64,000 nt of DNA from Anaerolineae bacterium (GTDB lineage Bacteria > Chloroflexota > Anaerolineae > Aggregatilineales > J027): positions 186,001 through 250,000 of the forward strand of contig WBUL01000003.1 of NCBI GenBank assembly GCA_008933735.1. Reading direction: 5' to 3'. A program made the position numbers and the translations under genes. The notes beneath the pieces were generated by a model. That model worked only from the letters and a program-made list of their open reading frames with translations. It was not told the origin of the DNA and did no database searches. Positions 16,509-25,739 of the stretch are shown here, one piece after another (positions within the stretch are counted from its first letter, which is position 1; every line of letters starts with the position of its first letter).

Positions 16509-18431
16509 TTAAGTCTCGCGCATCCAGACGCGCATTTCGCCAGGGTCACGATTGGCCCAAAAGCAATACGGGATCGCCCGAAATTCAAACGTGCTTTGCG
16601 CGTAACTGAAGGCAGATTGCGCCTGGTATAAACCACCGTGCCAATCGTGCGGTTCACGGCAGATAGCATCGCCCGTGATTACATGAATGCCACCAAATAG
16701 ATTGGCATCACCAATTGCTCTGAGCTGAGCCTGACGGGGAATGATGACATTTGCCAGATGTGCTCGGTTGTCCACCTCTTCCAGGCAGTAGACCAGCGGA
16801 CCGCGCTGTAAGGCGATGCATCCAGCATTTTGCCTTACGGCTGAATGAGATGCCATGCGCTCGATTGGCATCTGCAAAGAAAGGTTAATCTCATCATTAT
16901 TCGCCCATCTGCGCCGTATCGGAACATAGCCATTGATCGGATAGGCGGAAAATGGCGCTCCATTGACTTCCAGATCAAAATCACGACACCAGCCCGGAAT
17001 TCGCAGCGCGATTTCCAATTCTTGCGGCTGACCAAGTTGAATAGTGAGAACGACCGTGCTCTCCCAGGGATAGTTCGTCCGCTGCTGAATTTGTACCCGA
17101 CGGTTATTGACCTCCAGACGGGCATGGCTGTCGTTATAAAGATGAACATACACCCGATCATGTTTGACTGAGTAAAAGTAGCGGCCAACACTGGCGACCA
17201 GACGCGCCAGATTGGGGGGGCAGCAGGCACATTCAAACCACTCGGATCGACGATAATATCGTTGGGTACGGATGCCGCTCCAATCTTCGCAAGGGCTGAT
17301 GTTGGGATACGATGCCAGCGGGTTGGCATAGAAAAAGTGTGATCCCTCATACGAAACGCCGCTCAACATTCCGTTGTAAAGCACCCGTTCCATCACATCG
17401 GTGTAGCGGTTGTGTGGATCAATTTCGAACATCCGATATGCCCAGAATACCAACGCTACAGAAGCGCATGTTTCGGCATAGGCAGTTTCATTGGGTAGGT
17501 CATAATGAAAAGTGAAACCTTCATTGGTGCGAGCAGGACCTAGGCCGCCCGTGATATACAGGGAATGTTCGGTCAGGTCATCCCATACCAGACGGCAGAC
17601 CTCGCGCAGTTGGGCATCATCGTTTTCGGCAGCAATATCCGCCACTGCCGAAAAAAGATAACCTGCCCGCACCGCATGACCGGCCGCGGTATTTTGCTGG
17701 CGTACAGGCATATGTGCCTGACAGTAGTGATAACTCTTTGCCCAGTATTGCTGCGGGTCATCGCCGCGCCGATTTGCTTCCAGATCAAAGTAATGCGGCG
17801 ACTGTCCGCGTTCTTCGATAAAATATCCGGATAAATCCAGATAGCGTTTTTCATCCGTCGCATGATAAAGTTTGACCAGCGCCAATTCGATTTCTGGATG
17901 CCCACAGTAACCGCGAATTTGCCCCTCCTTGCTGCCAAAGCGTTGGTCAATATGATCCATATAACGCACCAGCACATCCAGGAACTTGCGTTTGCCAGTG
18001 GCTTGATGATAGGCAAGCGCTCCCTCGAGTAAATGCCCCGCATTATATAATTCGTGTTTGTCGCGCAGATTTCGCCAGCGATTCTGGGGTTCTACAGCGG
18101 TGAAAAAAACATTGAGATAACCATCGGGCTGTTGTGCCTTCTCGATCAGATCAACAACTTCATCCACCTGCGCTTCCAGACCTGGATCAGGATAGTTCAT
18201 CAGGCTGTAGCTCACCGCTTCGATCCACTTTCCGGTATCAGAATCCCAGAAAATATGCGGCTTGGGGCGTCCGGGCTGCCAATCCAGCCGCCATGCGTCC
18301 AGTCGTCCCGTTTGTTTCATCTGGTGATAAATCGCGGGAAGTGTCCTGTTCCGATTCGTCGCCTGACGCGCTCCCCAGAAGCCAGACCCAATATTGATGT
18401 TGCCTAGTGGAAACATACCCATCCTGCTCAT
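16509..18431 (-). CDS. GH127-family glycoside hydrolase (beta-L-arabinofuranosidase type)
   Basis: A 640-residue protein of the DUF1680/GH127 family, whose characterised members remove beta-L-arabinofuranose from plant glycans. The alpha/alpha-barrel part spans about residues 10-420. The zinc and nucleophile cysteines are present as AYAETCAS near residue 320 and ECACCPPNLAR near 402, together with CGHPEIELALV and GLGPARTNEGF with a conserved Glu. A beta-sandwich region with IALQRGPLVYCLEE follows. There is no signal peptide, so it should act in the cytoplasm on imported oligosaccharides. A conserved element (18451-18512) lies just upstream and the AraC regulator is divergent. A second GH127 occurs at 32786. 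Confidence 0.92.
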   Translation of the reverse strand: MSRMGMFPLGNINIGSGFWGARQATNRNRTLPAIYHQMKQTGRLDAWRLDWQPGRPKPHIFWDSDTGKWIEAVSYSLMNYPDPGLEAQVDEVVDLIEKAQQPDGYLNVFFTAVEPQNRWRNLRDKHELYNAGHLLEGALAYHQATGKRKFLDVLVRYMDHIDQRFGSKEGQIRGYCGHPEIELALVKLYHATDEKRYLDLSGYFIEERGQSPHYFDLEANRRGDDPQQYWAKSYHYCQAHMPVRQQNTAAGHAVRAGYLFSAVADIAAENDDAQLREVCRLVWDDLTEHSLYITGGLGPARTNEGFTFHYDLPNETAYAETCASVALVFWAYRMFEIDPHNRYTDVMERVLYNGMLSGVSYEGSHFFYANPLASYPNISPCEDWSGIRTQRYYRRSEWFECACCPPNLARLVASVGRYFYSVKHDRVYVHLYNDSHARLEVNNRRVQIQQRTNYPWESTVVLTIQLGQPQELEIALRIPGWCRDFDLEVNGAPFSAYPINGYVPIRRRWANNDEINLSLQMPIERMASHSAVRQNAGCIALQRGPLVYCLEEVDNRAHLANVIIPRQAQLRAIGDANLFGGIHVITGDAICREPHDWHGGLYQAQSAFSYAQSTFEFRAIPYCFWANRDPGEMRVWMRET

Positions 18432-18450
18432 TTCTCATACTTTACGACTG

Positions 18451-18512
18451 TATAAAAGAGACCAAAAGCTGAAAAGAGATGGAAAACGTACAATAGGAGG
18501 ATAAATCCGACT
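18451..18512 (-). promoter_or_regulatory. conserved regulatory element, copy A (before GH127)
   Basis: Read in the direction of the GH127 gene it starts AGTCGGATTTATCC and ends near CTCTTTTATA. It matches copy C (28089-28151) at 35 of 46 aligned bases by hand count, and shares its core with copy B (24862-24887). It ends about 20 bases before the GH127 start and lies about 110 bases before the divergent araC-type gene, so it may control both. Binding by that AraC protein is inferred. Confidence 0.6.
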
Positions 18513-18569
18513 TTGTTCCTCATTACATCTGATATTGGAAAACAAAGCAATGCTATCATAAGACATATC

Positions 18570-18579
18570 GTTACGTAAC
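18570..18579. promoter_or_regulatory. GTTACGTAAC palindrome before the AraC gene
   Basis: A perfect 10-base palindrome with central CG, the form favoured by LacI-family repressors. The same word occurs at 29415-29424 upstream of the second GH127 transport operon. It lies 40 bases before the AraC-family start, suggesting that the LacI protein at 28183 may control this gene too. Inference from motif recurrence. Confidence 0.4.
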
Positions 18580-18619
18580 AACGCAACGTTTTCTGCCATT
18601 TCTGGTAGGAGTAGTTACA

Positions 18620-19474
18620 ATGAAGCCGCATAATACACTTTGGTTAAAGACTTATTGCCCGCTCAAGGCACATAATGCAGGTCTCTTTATTTCGCGGGGG
18701 GCAGCCATGCACCCGACTCGTGTCATCGACTCGCATGAGTTGATCTTCGTAAAACAAGGTGAACTGGATATGTGGGAGGAGGATTCCGTCTTTCATCTGG
18801 AAGCGGGACAAACGCTCCATCTATTCCCTGGGCGACAGCACGGCAGCACCAAACCGATGCCCTCCAATCTCAAATTCTATTGGATCCATTTTGAGATCGA
18901 AGCCAACTATAACAGGTATGGTCATCGCCACGAAGATGAATACACGCCCGCCATCAAAGTACCACAGGTAGCCTGCCTGCCGCAGCCCGAACGTTTGGAG
19001 CGGCTGTTTCGCATCTTTCTGGATGAACAGGAAATTGGGGCACTCCATCCTCATGCTGCGAATCTATTAACGCTGCTGATGTTGACAGAGGTCATGCAGT
19101 CTATAGAAGAAAAAGCTGCCCAACCCGATCATCTGAACGCGGTAGCGACATGGGCGCACACTTTTATTCGCATCAACTTTGATCGCCCCATCACGCCCAG
19201 CAAAGTGGCAGAGGCGCTGGGCTACAATACGGATTATCTGGGGCGTATCTATCGCAAGACCTATGGCTGCACACTCACCGAAGCCATTCACCGTCACCGT
19301 GTCAAAATCGCCTGCCAGTATCTTCTGGATAGCAAGCTGACCATCTCTCAGATCGCCCAAAAATGTGGCTACCCCGATCCCGATTACTTCCGCCGCATCT
19401 TCCGACACCACATGCAAATTTCACCAGGCGACTACCGCAATGAGTTTTCGCGTGTGCATGTCAATACGCATTAG
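18620..19474 (+). CDS. AraC-family transcriptional regulator
   Basis: 284 residues: an N-terminal cupin-like sensing domain (residues ~15-100, with SHELIFVKQGELDMWEED and the LEAGQTLHLFPGRQHGS block) and a C-terminal pair of helix-turn-helix motifs (residues ~180-278). The second shows the AraC signature KLTISQIAQKCGYPDPDYFRRIFRHHMQISPGDYR. Regulators of this form sense sugars and activate glycoside-use operons. TAGGAG lies about nine bases before the ATG. It is divergent from GH127 and convergent with the SDR gene. It is the best candidate for binding the three-copy element at 18451, 24862 and 28089. Confidence 0.9.
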   Translation: MKPHNTLWLKTYCPLKAHNAGLFISRGAAMHPTRVIDSHELIFVKQGELDMWEEDSVFHLEAGQTLHLFPGRQHGSTKPMPSNLKFYWIHFEIEANYNRYGHRHEDEYTPAIKVPQVACLPQPERLERLFRIFLDEQEIGALHPHAANLLTLLMLTEVMQSIEEKAAQPDHLNAVATWAHTFIRINFDRPITPSKVAEALGYNTDYLGRIYRKTYGCTLTEAIHRHRVKIACQYLLDSKLTISQIAQKCGYPDPDYFRRIFRHHMQISPGDYRNEFSRVHVNTH

Positions 19475-19517
19475 CTGCTTTTCGGCCAGGCTCCAACCCT
19501 ACCCCAAGCCAGCTTTT

Positions 19518-19538
19518 CAATGGGCTAAAAGCCCATTG
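19518..19538. terminator. hairpin between convergent genes
   Basis: CAATGGGCT and AGCCCATTG form a perfect 9-base stem around AAA, between the ends of the AraC gene (19474) and the SDR gene (19554). The plus-strand side is followed by a moderately T-rich stretch. Likely a bidirectional terminator. Confidence 0.55.
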
Positions 19539-19553
19539 TCTACTATTTCGCCT

Positions 19554-20324
19554 TCAAAACGCCAGCAGACCGCCATCCACAACAAGGATTTCGCCCGTAA
19601 TATAATCCGAGGCTGCTGACGCCAGAAACACCACCGCACCCATAATATCTTCCGGCTGCCCCCAACGTCTGGCAGGAACACGGTCGATGACTCGCTGGTA
19701 TAAGACGGGATCGCTGAGTTCCTGCGTCGCTATATCGGTTGCAATTTTGCCTGGCGCGATAGCATTGACCTGTATCCCTTTGGCTGCCCATTCATTGGAA
19801 AGGGCTTTGGTGATCTGCCCTAAGCCGCCTTTGCTGGCGGCATAACTCACTGCTGTGATGCCGCCGATAAAGGTGAGCAAAGAAGCCGTAAAAATGATCT
19901 TGCCAGTGCCCCGCGCCAGCATATCTTTGCCGAATTCGCGGCTGAGGATGAACTGTGCAGACAAATTGACTTCCAGCACGGTATCCCAATCCTCGTCGGT
20001 GAAATCTTCCACCAGATTGTTCCGTACCGTTCCCGCGTTATTGACCAGAATATCAACGCGGGGAAAATCTGCTTTTACCTGGTGAATAAAGGCATACAGC
20101 GCCTCTCGATCCGCAAAATCGCAGGCATATCCTTTGAAGGCACATCCCGTTGCCCGGACTGCCTGCTCAACCTCGCTGCCGGAGGTTTCCAGGCTGGCAC
20201 TCACACCGATGATGTCTGCGCCTGCTTCGGCGAGTCCTATTGCCATCGCTTTGCCAATGCCCCGTTTGCAGCCTGTGACCAGCGCGGTTTTCCCATCTAA
20301 GCGGAATTTATCCAGAATACTCAT
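19554..20324 (-). CDS. SDR-family dehydrogenase, KduD-like
   Basis: 256 residues of classical SDR type: cofactor motif VTGCKRGIGKAMA, NNAG near residue 95, catalytic Ser in FTASLLTF and YAASK as the Tyr/Lys pair, then VNAIAPGKIATD and the C-terminal DYITGEILVVDGG. The opening FRLDGKTALVTGCKRGIG and RVPARRWGQPEDI resemble 2-deoxy-D-gluconate 3-dehydrogenase/KduD proteins, which oxidise keto-deoxy sugar acids. Here it probably acts on the sugar released or oxidised in this island. It follows the Gfo/Idh/MocA gene by four bases and is the last gene of the minus-strand transport operon. Confidence 0.85.
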   Translation of the reverse strand: MSILDKFRLDGKTALVTGCKRGIGKAMAIGLAEAGADIIGVSASLETSGSEVEQAVRATGCAFKGYACDFADREALYAFIHQVKADFPRVDILVNNAGTVRNNLVEDFTDEDWDTVLEVNLSAQFILSREFGKDMLARGTGKIIFTASLLTFIGGITAVSYAASKGGLGQITKALSNEWAAKGIQVNAIAPGKIATDIATQELSDPVLYQRVIDRVPARRWGQPEDIMGAVVFLASAASDYITGEILVVDGGLLAF

Positions 20325-20328
20325 GAAT

Positions 20329-21321
20329 TCACTTCTCCGTTGGGTACTTCAATCCCCACAACGCCCGAATACGGTCGAGCGTCTGCATGATGGCGAGCGT
20401 TTCGTCCAGGGGCATCACCTCACTTTCGCGTTTGCCCGCTCGCAGGCACGCCATCACTTCGGCTGCCTCATAGTTGTAACCATTGCTCACACGAGGCAGA
20501 TTCATCACCTGTTCGGGCTGACCATCCAGCGTCAGGGTCATGCCGTCTGTACACCAGAAGGATGGATGAATCCGAATGCTGCCTTTTGTCCCGATGATGA
20601 CGGCATCGTGTGGCGTGTTGATCTGAAGCGAGGAAGAAAGCACAGCGATTTGACCGGCTGGATAACGAAAGATCGTGCCAGACAGTTCATCTACGCCTGT
20701 ACTTCCTAAATAGACCTGCGAATTAATCTCTGCTGGCTGCTGACCAAAGACCATCCAAGCCAGCGACACGGTATAAATGCCCACATCCAGCAGGGCGCCG
20801 CCGCCCAAATCGGGGTTCAGAAGCCGATGCTTAGGATCCACTTCCGCCCGAAAACCAAAATCCGCCTGCACCATCCGCACCTCGCCGATTACCCCTTCCG
20901 CCAGCAGTTGGCGTGCCCTGACGACCGCGGGCAGATAGCGCGTCCACATGGCTTCCATCAAAAAAAGCCCTCTTTCCCGCGCTGCCCTGATCACCGCCTC
21001 GCTTTCTTGCGAATTCATGGTAAAAGGCTTTTCACAGAGTACCGCTTTGCCCGCCTCCAAACACAGCAAAGTATCCTCTTTGTGCATCGGATGAGGCGAT
21101 GACACATAGATCACATCCACCTCAGGATCAGATGCCAAATCCTGATAGGTGGCATGGCGATGTGGCACATCAAATGCATCGCCAAAGCGGTTGGCAGCGG
21201 CTTGACTGCGCGATCCGACCGCCGTTAACACCGCGTCCGGCAAGACCCGTAAGCCCTCGGCAAACTTATGGGCGATCATGCCGGTCCCCAGAATTCCCCA
21301 TCGTATTTTATCAACCATCAT
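20329..21321 (-). CDS. Gfo/Idh/MocA-family oxidoreductase
   Basis: 330 residues. The N-terminal Rossmann domain shows GILGTGMIAHKFAEGL and the family motif CEKPF near residue 96, then EAMWTRYLP and the C-terminal substrate domain with GGGALLDVGIYTVSLAW. These enzymes oxidise or reduce sugars and sugar acids with NAD(P); the TRYLP form is close to dimeric dihydrodiol/xylose dehydrogenase-like members. Its place behind sugar permeases and before a KduD-like dehydrogenase suggests oxidation of the imported pentose. The substrate is not determinable. Confidence 0.87.
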   Translation of the reverse strand: MMVDKIRWGILGTGMIAHKFAEGLRVLPDAVLTAVGSRSQAAANRFGDAFDVPHRHATYQDLASDPEVDVIYVSSPHPMHKEDTLLCLEAGKAVLCEKPFTMNSQESEAVIRAARERGLFLMEAMWTRYLPAVVRARQLLAEGVIGEVRMVQADFGFRAEVDPKHRLLNPDLGGGALLDVGIYTVSLAWMVFGQQPAEINSQVYLGSTGVDELSGTIFRYPAGQIAVLSSSLQINTPHDAVIIGTKGSIRIHPSFWCTDGMTLTLDGQPEQVMNLPRVSNGYNYEAAEVMACLRAGKRESEVMPLDETLAIMQTLDRIRALWGLKYPTEK

Positions 21322-21357
21322 TATTCCTTTATTCTCAGGGTTTCTTGCCTTGAGCCG

Positions 21358-22236
21358 CTAACCCTTCACCGAACCTGCCAGCAAGCCACGAATGAAGTAA
21401 CGCCCTAGAATGATGTAGACCAAGAGGGTTGGCAAAGCTGTCAGGAATGCACCCGCCATTTGCACATTCCATTCTACTATCTGGCTGCCTGATAAATTTT
21501 GCAAGGCAACGGTCATGGGGCGCGAGTCAACGCTGGTGATCGTCACGCCAAACAGGAACTCATTCCAGATTTGCGTGAACTGCCAGATGATAACCACCAC
21601 AAAAGCGGGAACAGACAATGGCAGGATAACATACAGGTACAGGCTGAAGAATCCTCCGCCATCCAGCAGACCCGCTTCGACCAACTCAGTGGGAATTTTG
21701 GCGTAATAGTTGCGGAAGATCAGCGTGGTGATAGGCAGCCCATACACGATATGGGTTAGGATCAAGCCGTTGAGCGATCCGTATAAATCCGCCCACTGTA
21801 GAAACTTAACCAGCGGGATCAACACCGCCTGATAAGGGATGAACATGCCGAACAGTATCAAGGTGAACAGCAGATTCGCACCCCGAAAGCGCCACTTGGC
21901 AAAGACGTAACCATTCAGCGACCCCGCAATCGCTGAAATAATCGTTGCAGGCAGTACCAACACCACACTGTTGAAAAAACTGGGCGCAAGCTGATCGGCT
22001 GCTTTGCGAATGCTTTCCCAGGTAAAACGGCTCGGAAAGTCCCACATGGTCGAAATGCTGACCTGATCAAGACTCTTGAAGCTGGTTACCAGAACCATAT
22101 AAACGGGGATCAGGAACAGGATAGAAAGCCCTAGCAGGATGATATACAGGACAAAACGACCCAGTCGATATTGGACGGTTTTCGGCGTCACCGAAGTGGC
22201 TGGCAAGTGGGAGACCACCGCTTGCTGTACTGCCAT
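21358..22236 (-). CDS. CUT1 sugar ABC transporter permease (MalG type)
   Basis: 292 residues with six predicted membrane helices, the first after a 25-residue cytoplasmic tail. The EAA loop that docks to the ATPase is [26 protein letters not shown], around residues 192-217. It pairs with the permease immediately upstream; stop and start share one base (TAATG). It would carry oligosaccharides bound by the protein encoded at 23418. No ATPase gene is present in the operon. Confidence 0.92.
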   Translation of the reverse strand: MAVQQAVVSHLPATSVTPKTVQYRLGRFVLYIILLGLSILFLIPVYMVLVTSFKSLDQVSISTMWDFPSRFTWESIRKAADQLAPSFFNSVVLVLPATIISAIAGSLNGYVFAKWRFRGANLLFTLILFGMFIPYQAVLIPLVKFLQWADLYGSLNGLILTHIVYGLPITTLIFRNYYAKIPTELVEAGLLDGGGFFSLYLYVILPLSVPAFVVVIIWQFTQIWNEFLFGVTITSVDSRPMTVALQNLSGSQIVEWNVQMAGAFLTALPTLLVYIILGRYFIRGLLAGSVKG

Positions 22237-23348
22237 TACTCCACCTCCCCGCGCAGGCTGATGACGAGATAAGGGACAATCACGAAGGCGATCATAATCA
22301 GCATGATGATAGCGATAGCCGCACCGCGTGCGAAATCATTGCCGCGAAAGGTCACGAAGAACATATTGATGCCAGGCATATCAATGAACAGATTATCCCC
22401 ACCGCCCAGTGTGAAAACGAGGTCAAAGATTTTCAGCGAAATATGTCCCTGCACAATAACCGCACTCAGGGTGATAGGGCGCAGCAAAGGCACAATGATA
22501 TGACGATAAATGTGCAATTCTCTTGCACCATCCACACGGGCAGCTTCACGCAGTTCATCAGGTATGCCTCTTATACCTGCCAGATACATCGCCATGATAT
22601 AGCCAGACATTTGCCACGAGGCAGCGATCACGACCGCAATCAGCGCGAGATTGAACCCGTGATTCTCCTCAAACTCTAATGCGGTCAGTTGATCGAGATC
22701 GCTGAAGGTCAGCAGACTGATCAATAGAATGGCAATGCCCGTCAGCACCGCAGCGGTTTGAGATCGCCAGCGCGACCAATACAGCAGAGCCGCAAAAATA
22801 ACGATACCTAACAAAATCTTGATCAGAATGCCGGCCAGATCGTTCCAGTGGAACTCAAGAAGCTGCGCTTCGCTGATGAACCAGCGAATTTTCCACTGCG
22901 GCAGGCCAATGTACGTAACCAGAGTATTCAGCCCACTATTCGGGCTGAACAGCCATTGCCAGACTGTCCCTGTCACAACAAAGGAAAGTGCCATCGGAAA
23001 CAAGAAAATAGACCGGAATATCCCTTCGCCTTTGACATTCTGATCCAGCAAAACTGCCAGGCCAAAACCGATAATCTGGCTGACGAGGATAAAAAGCACC
23101 GTAAAAAAGAAAATATTGACCAGATCGATGCGAAAACGCGCATTAAGCCGACCCGTGAACAAGTCTTCATAATTCTTCAGTCCGACATATCTGGCAGGCT
23201 GTCCACTTAACTGTTGGAGCGCATTGGAGTCGGTGGCGGAAGTGTAGCCTGTCCAGCCAATGAACCCATACACGAAAACTGCCATCAGAATCAGAGACGG
23301 CAGCAGCACCATAAATGGAAGCACGTTGATCCGTAATTTCATGCTCAT
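22236..23348 (-). CDS. CUT1 sugar ABC transporter permease (MalF type)
   Basis: 370 residues, longer than usual because of an extra region between about 165 and 240 with additional hydrophobic segments ([16 protein letters not shown] and [15 protein letters not shown]). The EAA loop reads [26 protein letters not shown] near residue 270. It partners the MalG-type permease that follows and lies 69 bases after the binding-protein gene, with a hairpin between them. The extra helices resemble those of some MalF-like subunits. Confidence 0.9.
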   Translation of the reverse strand: MSMKLRINVLPFMVLLPSLILMAVFVYGFIGWTGYTSATDSNALQQLSGQPARYVGLKNYEDLFTGRLNARFRIDLVNIFFFTVLFILVSQIIGFGLAVLLDQNVKGEGIFRSIFLFPMALSFVVTGTVWQWLFSPNSGLNTLVTYIGLPQWKIRWFISEAQLLEFHWNDLAGILIKILLGIVIFAALLYWSRWRSQTAAVLTGIAILLISLLTFSDLDQLTALEFEENHGFNLALIAVVIAASWQMSGYIMAMYLAGIRGIPDELREAARVDGARELHIYRHIIVPLLRPITLSAVIVQGHISLKIFDLVFTLGGGDNLFIDMPGINMFFVTFRGNDFARGAAIAIIMLIMIAFVIVPYLVISLRGEVE

Positions 23349-23374
23349 AGAAGTTATTCCTCATGGAAAGCAAG

Positions 23375-23397
23375 CTGTGGGCTAAGCAAGCCCACAG
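23375..23397 (-). terminator. intercistronic hairpin after the binding-protein gene
   Basis: CTGTGGGCT pairs perfectly with AGCCCACAG around a five-base loop, between the binding-protein stop (23418) and the permease start (23348). It has no T-run. In binding-protein operons such stems usually lower downstream expression or protect the upstream mRNA; that role is inferred. Confidence 0.5.
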
Positions 23398-23417
23398 GAT
23401 TTACCCGATGAGAGGCA

Positions 23418-24695
23418 CTACCGTCCCATACCAGTTTGCAGAGCCAGAACTGCCGCGTTCGAGGAAGCGGTCAGACTGTCTCGACCAGACTGGAAGGCAG
23501 CCATGATCGCATAAAAGCCATCAAGGAAGGACTGCGGCGCAACCAGACCATGTGCCAGACTGCCTACAATCGTGTTGCTGGTCCAATCGGCATAGGCGGC
23601 TTGGAAGTACGCATTGTAAAGCTCAGGGTTGTTGATGTCCGCTGTGGTATTGGCGGGCAGCGATCCCTTGAGCGGGTTGAAAATATCCTGCCCTTCAGCA
23701 GAGCCCAGATACGAAAGCCAGACACGGGTTGCTTCCGGGTTTGGACCGCCCTTTGGCAAACCAAAAGTATCGGACAGCATCATGAATACACCATCAGTGC
23801 CGGGGCTGGGAACCCATGCAAAGCCCACGCCCGGCTCAAGACCTTCATCAACCGTATACAGGCTGACCGCCCAATCGCCCATCACGTTAAAGGCGGCTCT
23901 GCCTTCCGTGACCATCAGCAAGGCATCCTGATGCGAGAGCGCGTTCATGTCATCATTGGCGCAGTCCATGATCTGCCCCAGGCGATCAAAGGTGGCAACG
24001 ACTTCGGGTGAGGTCCATTCCGTTGTACCATTCCACAAGCCGTTATAGGCCTCCACGCCCAGTTCGCCCAGCGCGACACTTTCCCACAGGTGAACCTGCG
24101 TCCAGGTTTGTCCCAAGCTAATCGGAATAATCCCTGCTTCCTGCAAAGTGGGGCAGGTGGTGGTGACGAACTCTTCCCAGGATGCAGGAGCGGTCACACC
24201 CCATGCTTCGAGGTTGGCGGGGACATACCACATCAGGTTGGAGCGATGAATGTTGACAGGCACAGAGTAGACATTGCCTTCCTCATCGCTGATCAGGTCA
24301 ATCAACCCTTGTGGATACTGCTCGAACCAGCCATTTTCCTCATAGAGATCGTTCAGGGGCTCCATCCGTCCAGCAGCGACCCACAGCGCATTGAGTTCCT
24401 GACCTGCATGAACCTGGAAGGTATCAGGCGGATCGCCACCCAGCATACGGGAGACGAGAACAGCCTTAAAGTTGACGCCCGAACCGCCGGCGACCGTAGC
24501 ATTGACGATGTTGATGTCGGGGTGAATTTTGGAGAAGGCTTCAATCATACCTGCCAGACCATGCGCCTCACCGCCGCCTGTCCACCAGGTGAAGACTTCC
24601 ACATCGCCCGAAGGATCATCTTGTGCAACGACCTGACTGCTCAAGCCGAGGATGAATAAGATGAATATAAGGATTATTTTGCTTTTGCTTTTCAT
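23418..24695 (-). CDS. sugar ABC transporter substrate-binding protein (Sec-exported)
   Basis: About 425 residues of the CUT1 extracellular binding-protein type. A Sec signal (KSKSKIILIFILFILGLSS, cleavage near VVAQ) precedes a VEVFTWWTGGGEAHGL start strand, and FNVMGDWAVSLY and GLPKGGPNPE typical of the family follow. There is no lipobox Cys and no Tat motif, unlike the other two binding proteins of this island. The start is ATG 24695, with AAGGAG about 11 bases upstream; the open frame to 24788 is not part of the protein. Copy B of the conserved element lies about 170 bases upstream. Confidence 0.92.
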   Translation of the reverse strand: MKSKSKIILIFILFILGLSSQVVAQDDPSGDVEVFTWWTGGGEAHGLAGMIEAFSKIHPDINIVNATVAGGSGVNFKAVLVSRMLGGDPPDTFQVHAGQELNALWVAAGRMEPLNDLYEENGWFEQYPQGLIDLISDEEGNVYSVPVNIHRSNLMWYVPANLEAWGVTAPASWEEFVTTTCPTLQEAGIIPISLGQTWTQVHLWESVALGELGVEAYNGLWNGTTEWTSPEVVATFDRLGQIMDCANDDMNALSHQDALLMVTEGRAAFNVMGDWAVSLYTVDEGLEPGVGFAWVPSPGTDGVFMMLSDTFGLPKGGPNPEATRVWLSYLGSAEGQDIFNPLKGSLPANTTADINNPELYNAYFQAAYADWTSNTIVGSLAHGLVAPQSFLDGFYAIMAAFQSGRDSLTASSNAAVLALQTGMGR

Positions 24696-24861
24696 TGTAT
24701 TTCTACTCCTTAATGCATTGATAGGACGAAAAAGGATATAAGCGTAAAATACTCTTATTGTGGTTTGTGCCTCCTTAAGGTAGTCCACTATCGGCGTGCC
24801 AGACTTCGGCGCTTATCCCAAGAATTTATTGAAAGATGAGGGGTTTGAACAGCTATCGAAT

Positions 24862-24887
24862 GCGTCTAATTGGAGGACAATTCCGAC
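24862..24887 (-). promoter_or_regulatory. conserved regulatory element, copy B (before binding-protein gene)
   Basis: In coding direction this reads AGTCGGAATTGTCC, then TCC, then AATTAGACG. Over 37 bases, extending to about 24851, it matches copy C at 28 positions by hand count. It sits between the end of the preceding permease gene (24903) and the binding-protein start (24695), so it probably marks an internal promoter of the operon. Confidence 0.6.
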
Positions 24888-24902
24888 TTACTGAGAGAAG
24901 TT

Positions 24903-25739
24903 CTATTCTTTTACTGCCCCTGTTGTCAGCCCGCCAATGATAAAACGTTGCAGGCTGGCAAAAATCAGAATAATGGGCAAAGCGGCAACTGTTGAAACCG
25001 CCATCAGGTTGTTCCAGAACGTGCCGTACTGCCCGATAAAGGTGTTCAGGGCAATCGTAATCGGCTGGTGATCTCTGGTATTCAAGGACAGGGCAAAGAC
25101 AAACTCTCCCCATGTCATCAAAAACGAAAGCGCCGCCACCGTGATGATTCCGGGCCGCACATAAGGAATAGCGATGCGCCACAAAACGCCGAACTGTGAA
25201 CAGCCATCTACTCTGGCAGCGGCTTCCAGGTCGCCTGGCACTGCCAGAAAGAACGGGCGCAGGATAATGACGGCAAATGGCAGCGTGATTGTAGTATCGG
25301 CGAGGATCAAGCCCCAGTAGGAATTAAGCAGGCCAATCCGATTAAAGGTCACAAACAAAGGCCCCGCAATCACGATGCTGGGCAGCAGTTGCGAAATCAA
25401 CAACAGCAGCAGGATCATACCTCCGCCGCGCAGCTTCAGGCGGGCGAGCCCATACGTGCCCGGAACAGCCAAAACCAATGTAAGGATCATCGTCCCAAGG
25501 CTGATGACGACGCTGTTGACGAACACATCGATCAGTTCAGGATTGTGGAGGACTTCTGATGAATATGCGCCAAAGTGAGGGGGGATAGGGATCAATTTAG
25601 GAGGGATGTCGAAAATCTCACCCGCCGACTTAAAAGAAGTCGCAATCATCCAGTACACAGGAAAGAGGTAAATAAGGGTAAAAATAACCCCGATCAAGGT
25701 TCTGTGGTAGCCATTTCGCCAGAAGCTGCCCTGTTTCAT
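24903..25739 (-). CDS. CUT1 sugar ABC transporter permease (MalG type)
   Basis: 278 residues, six membrane helices. The EAA loop is LEAAARVDGCSQFGVLWRIAIPYVRPG around residues 174-200, and the C-terminus ends GGLTTGAVKE, the usual CUT1 ending. It overlaps the upstream MalF-type permease by four bases and forms the first transporter of the minus-strand island together with the Tat-type binding protein at 26772. Confidence 0.92.
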   Translation of the reverse strand: MKQGSFWRNGYHRTLIGVIFTLIYLFPVYWMIATSFKSAGEIFDIPPKLIPIPPHFGAYSSEVLHNPELIDVFVNSVVISLGTMILTLVLAVPGTYGLARLKLRGGGMILLLLLISQLLPSIVIAGPLFVTFNRIGLLNSYWGLILADTTITLPFAVIILRPFFLAVPGDLEAAARVDGCSQFGVLWRIAIPYVRPGIITVAALSFLMTWGEFVFALSLNTRDHQPITIALNTFIGQYGTFWNNLMAVSTVAALPIILIFASLQRFIIGGLTTGAVKE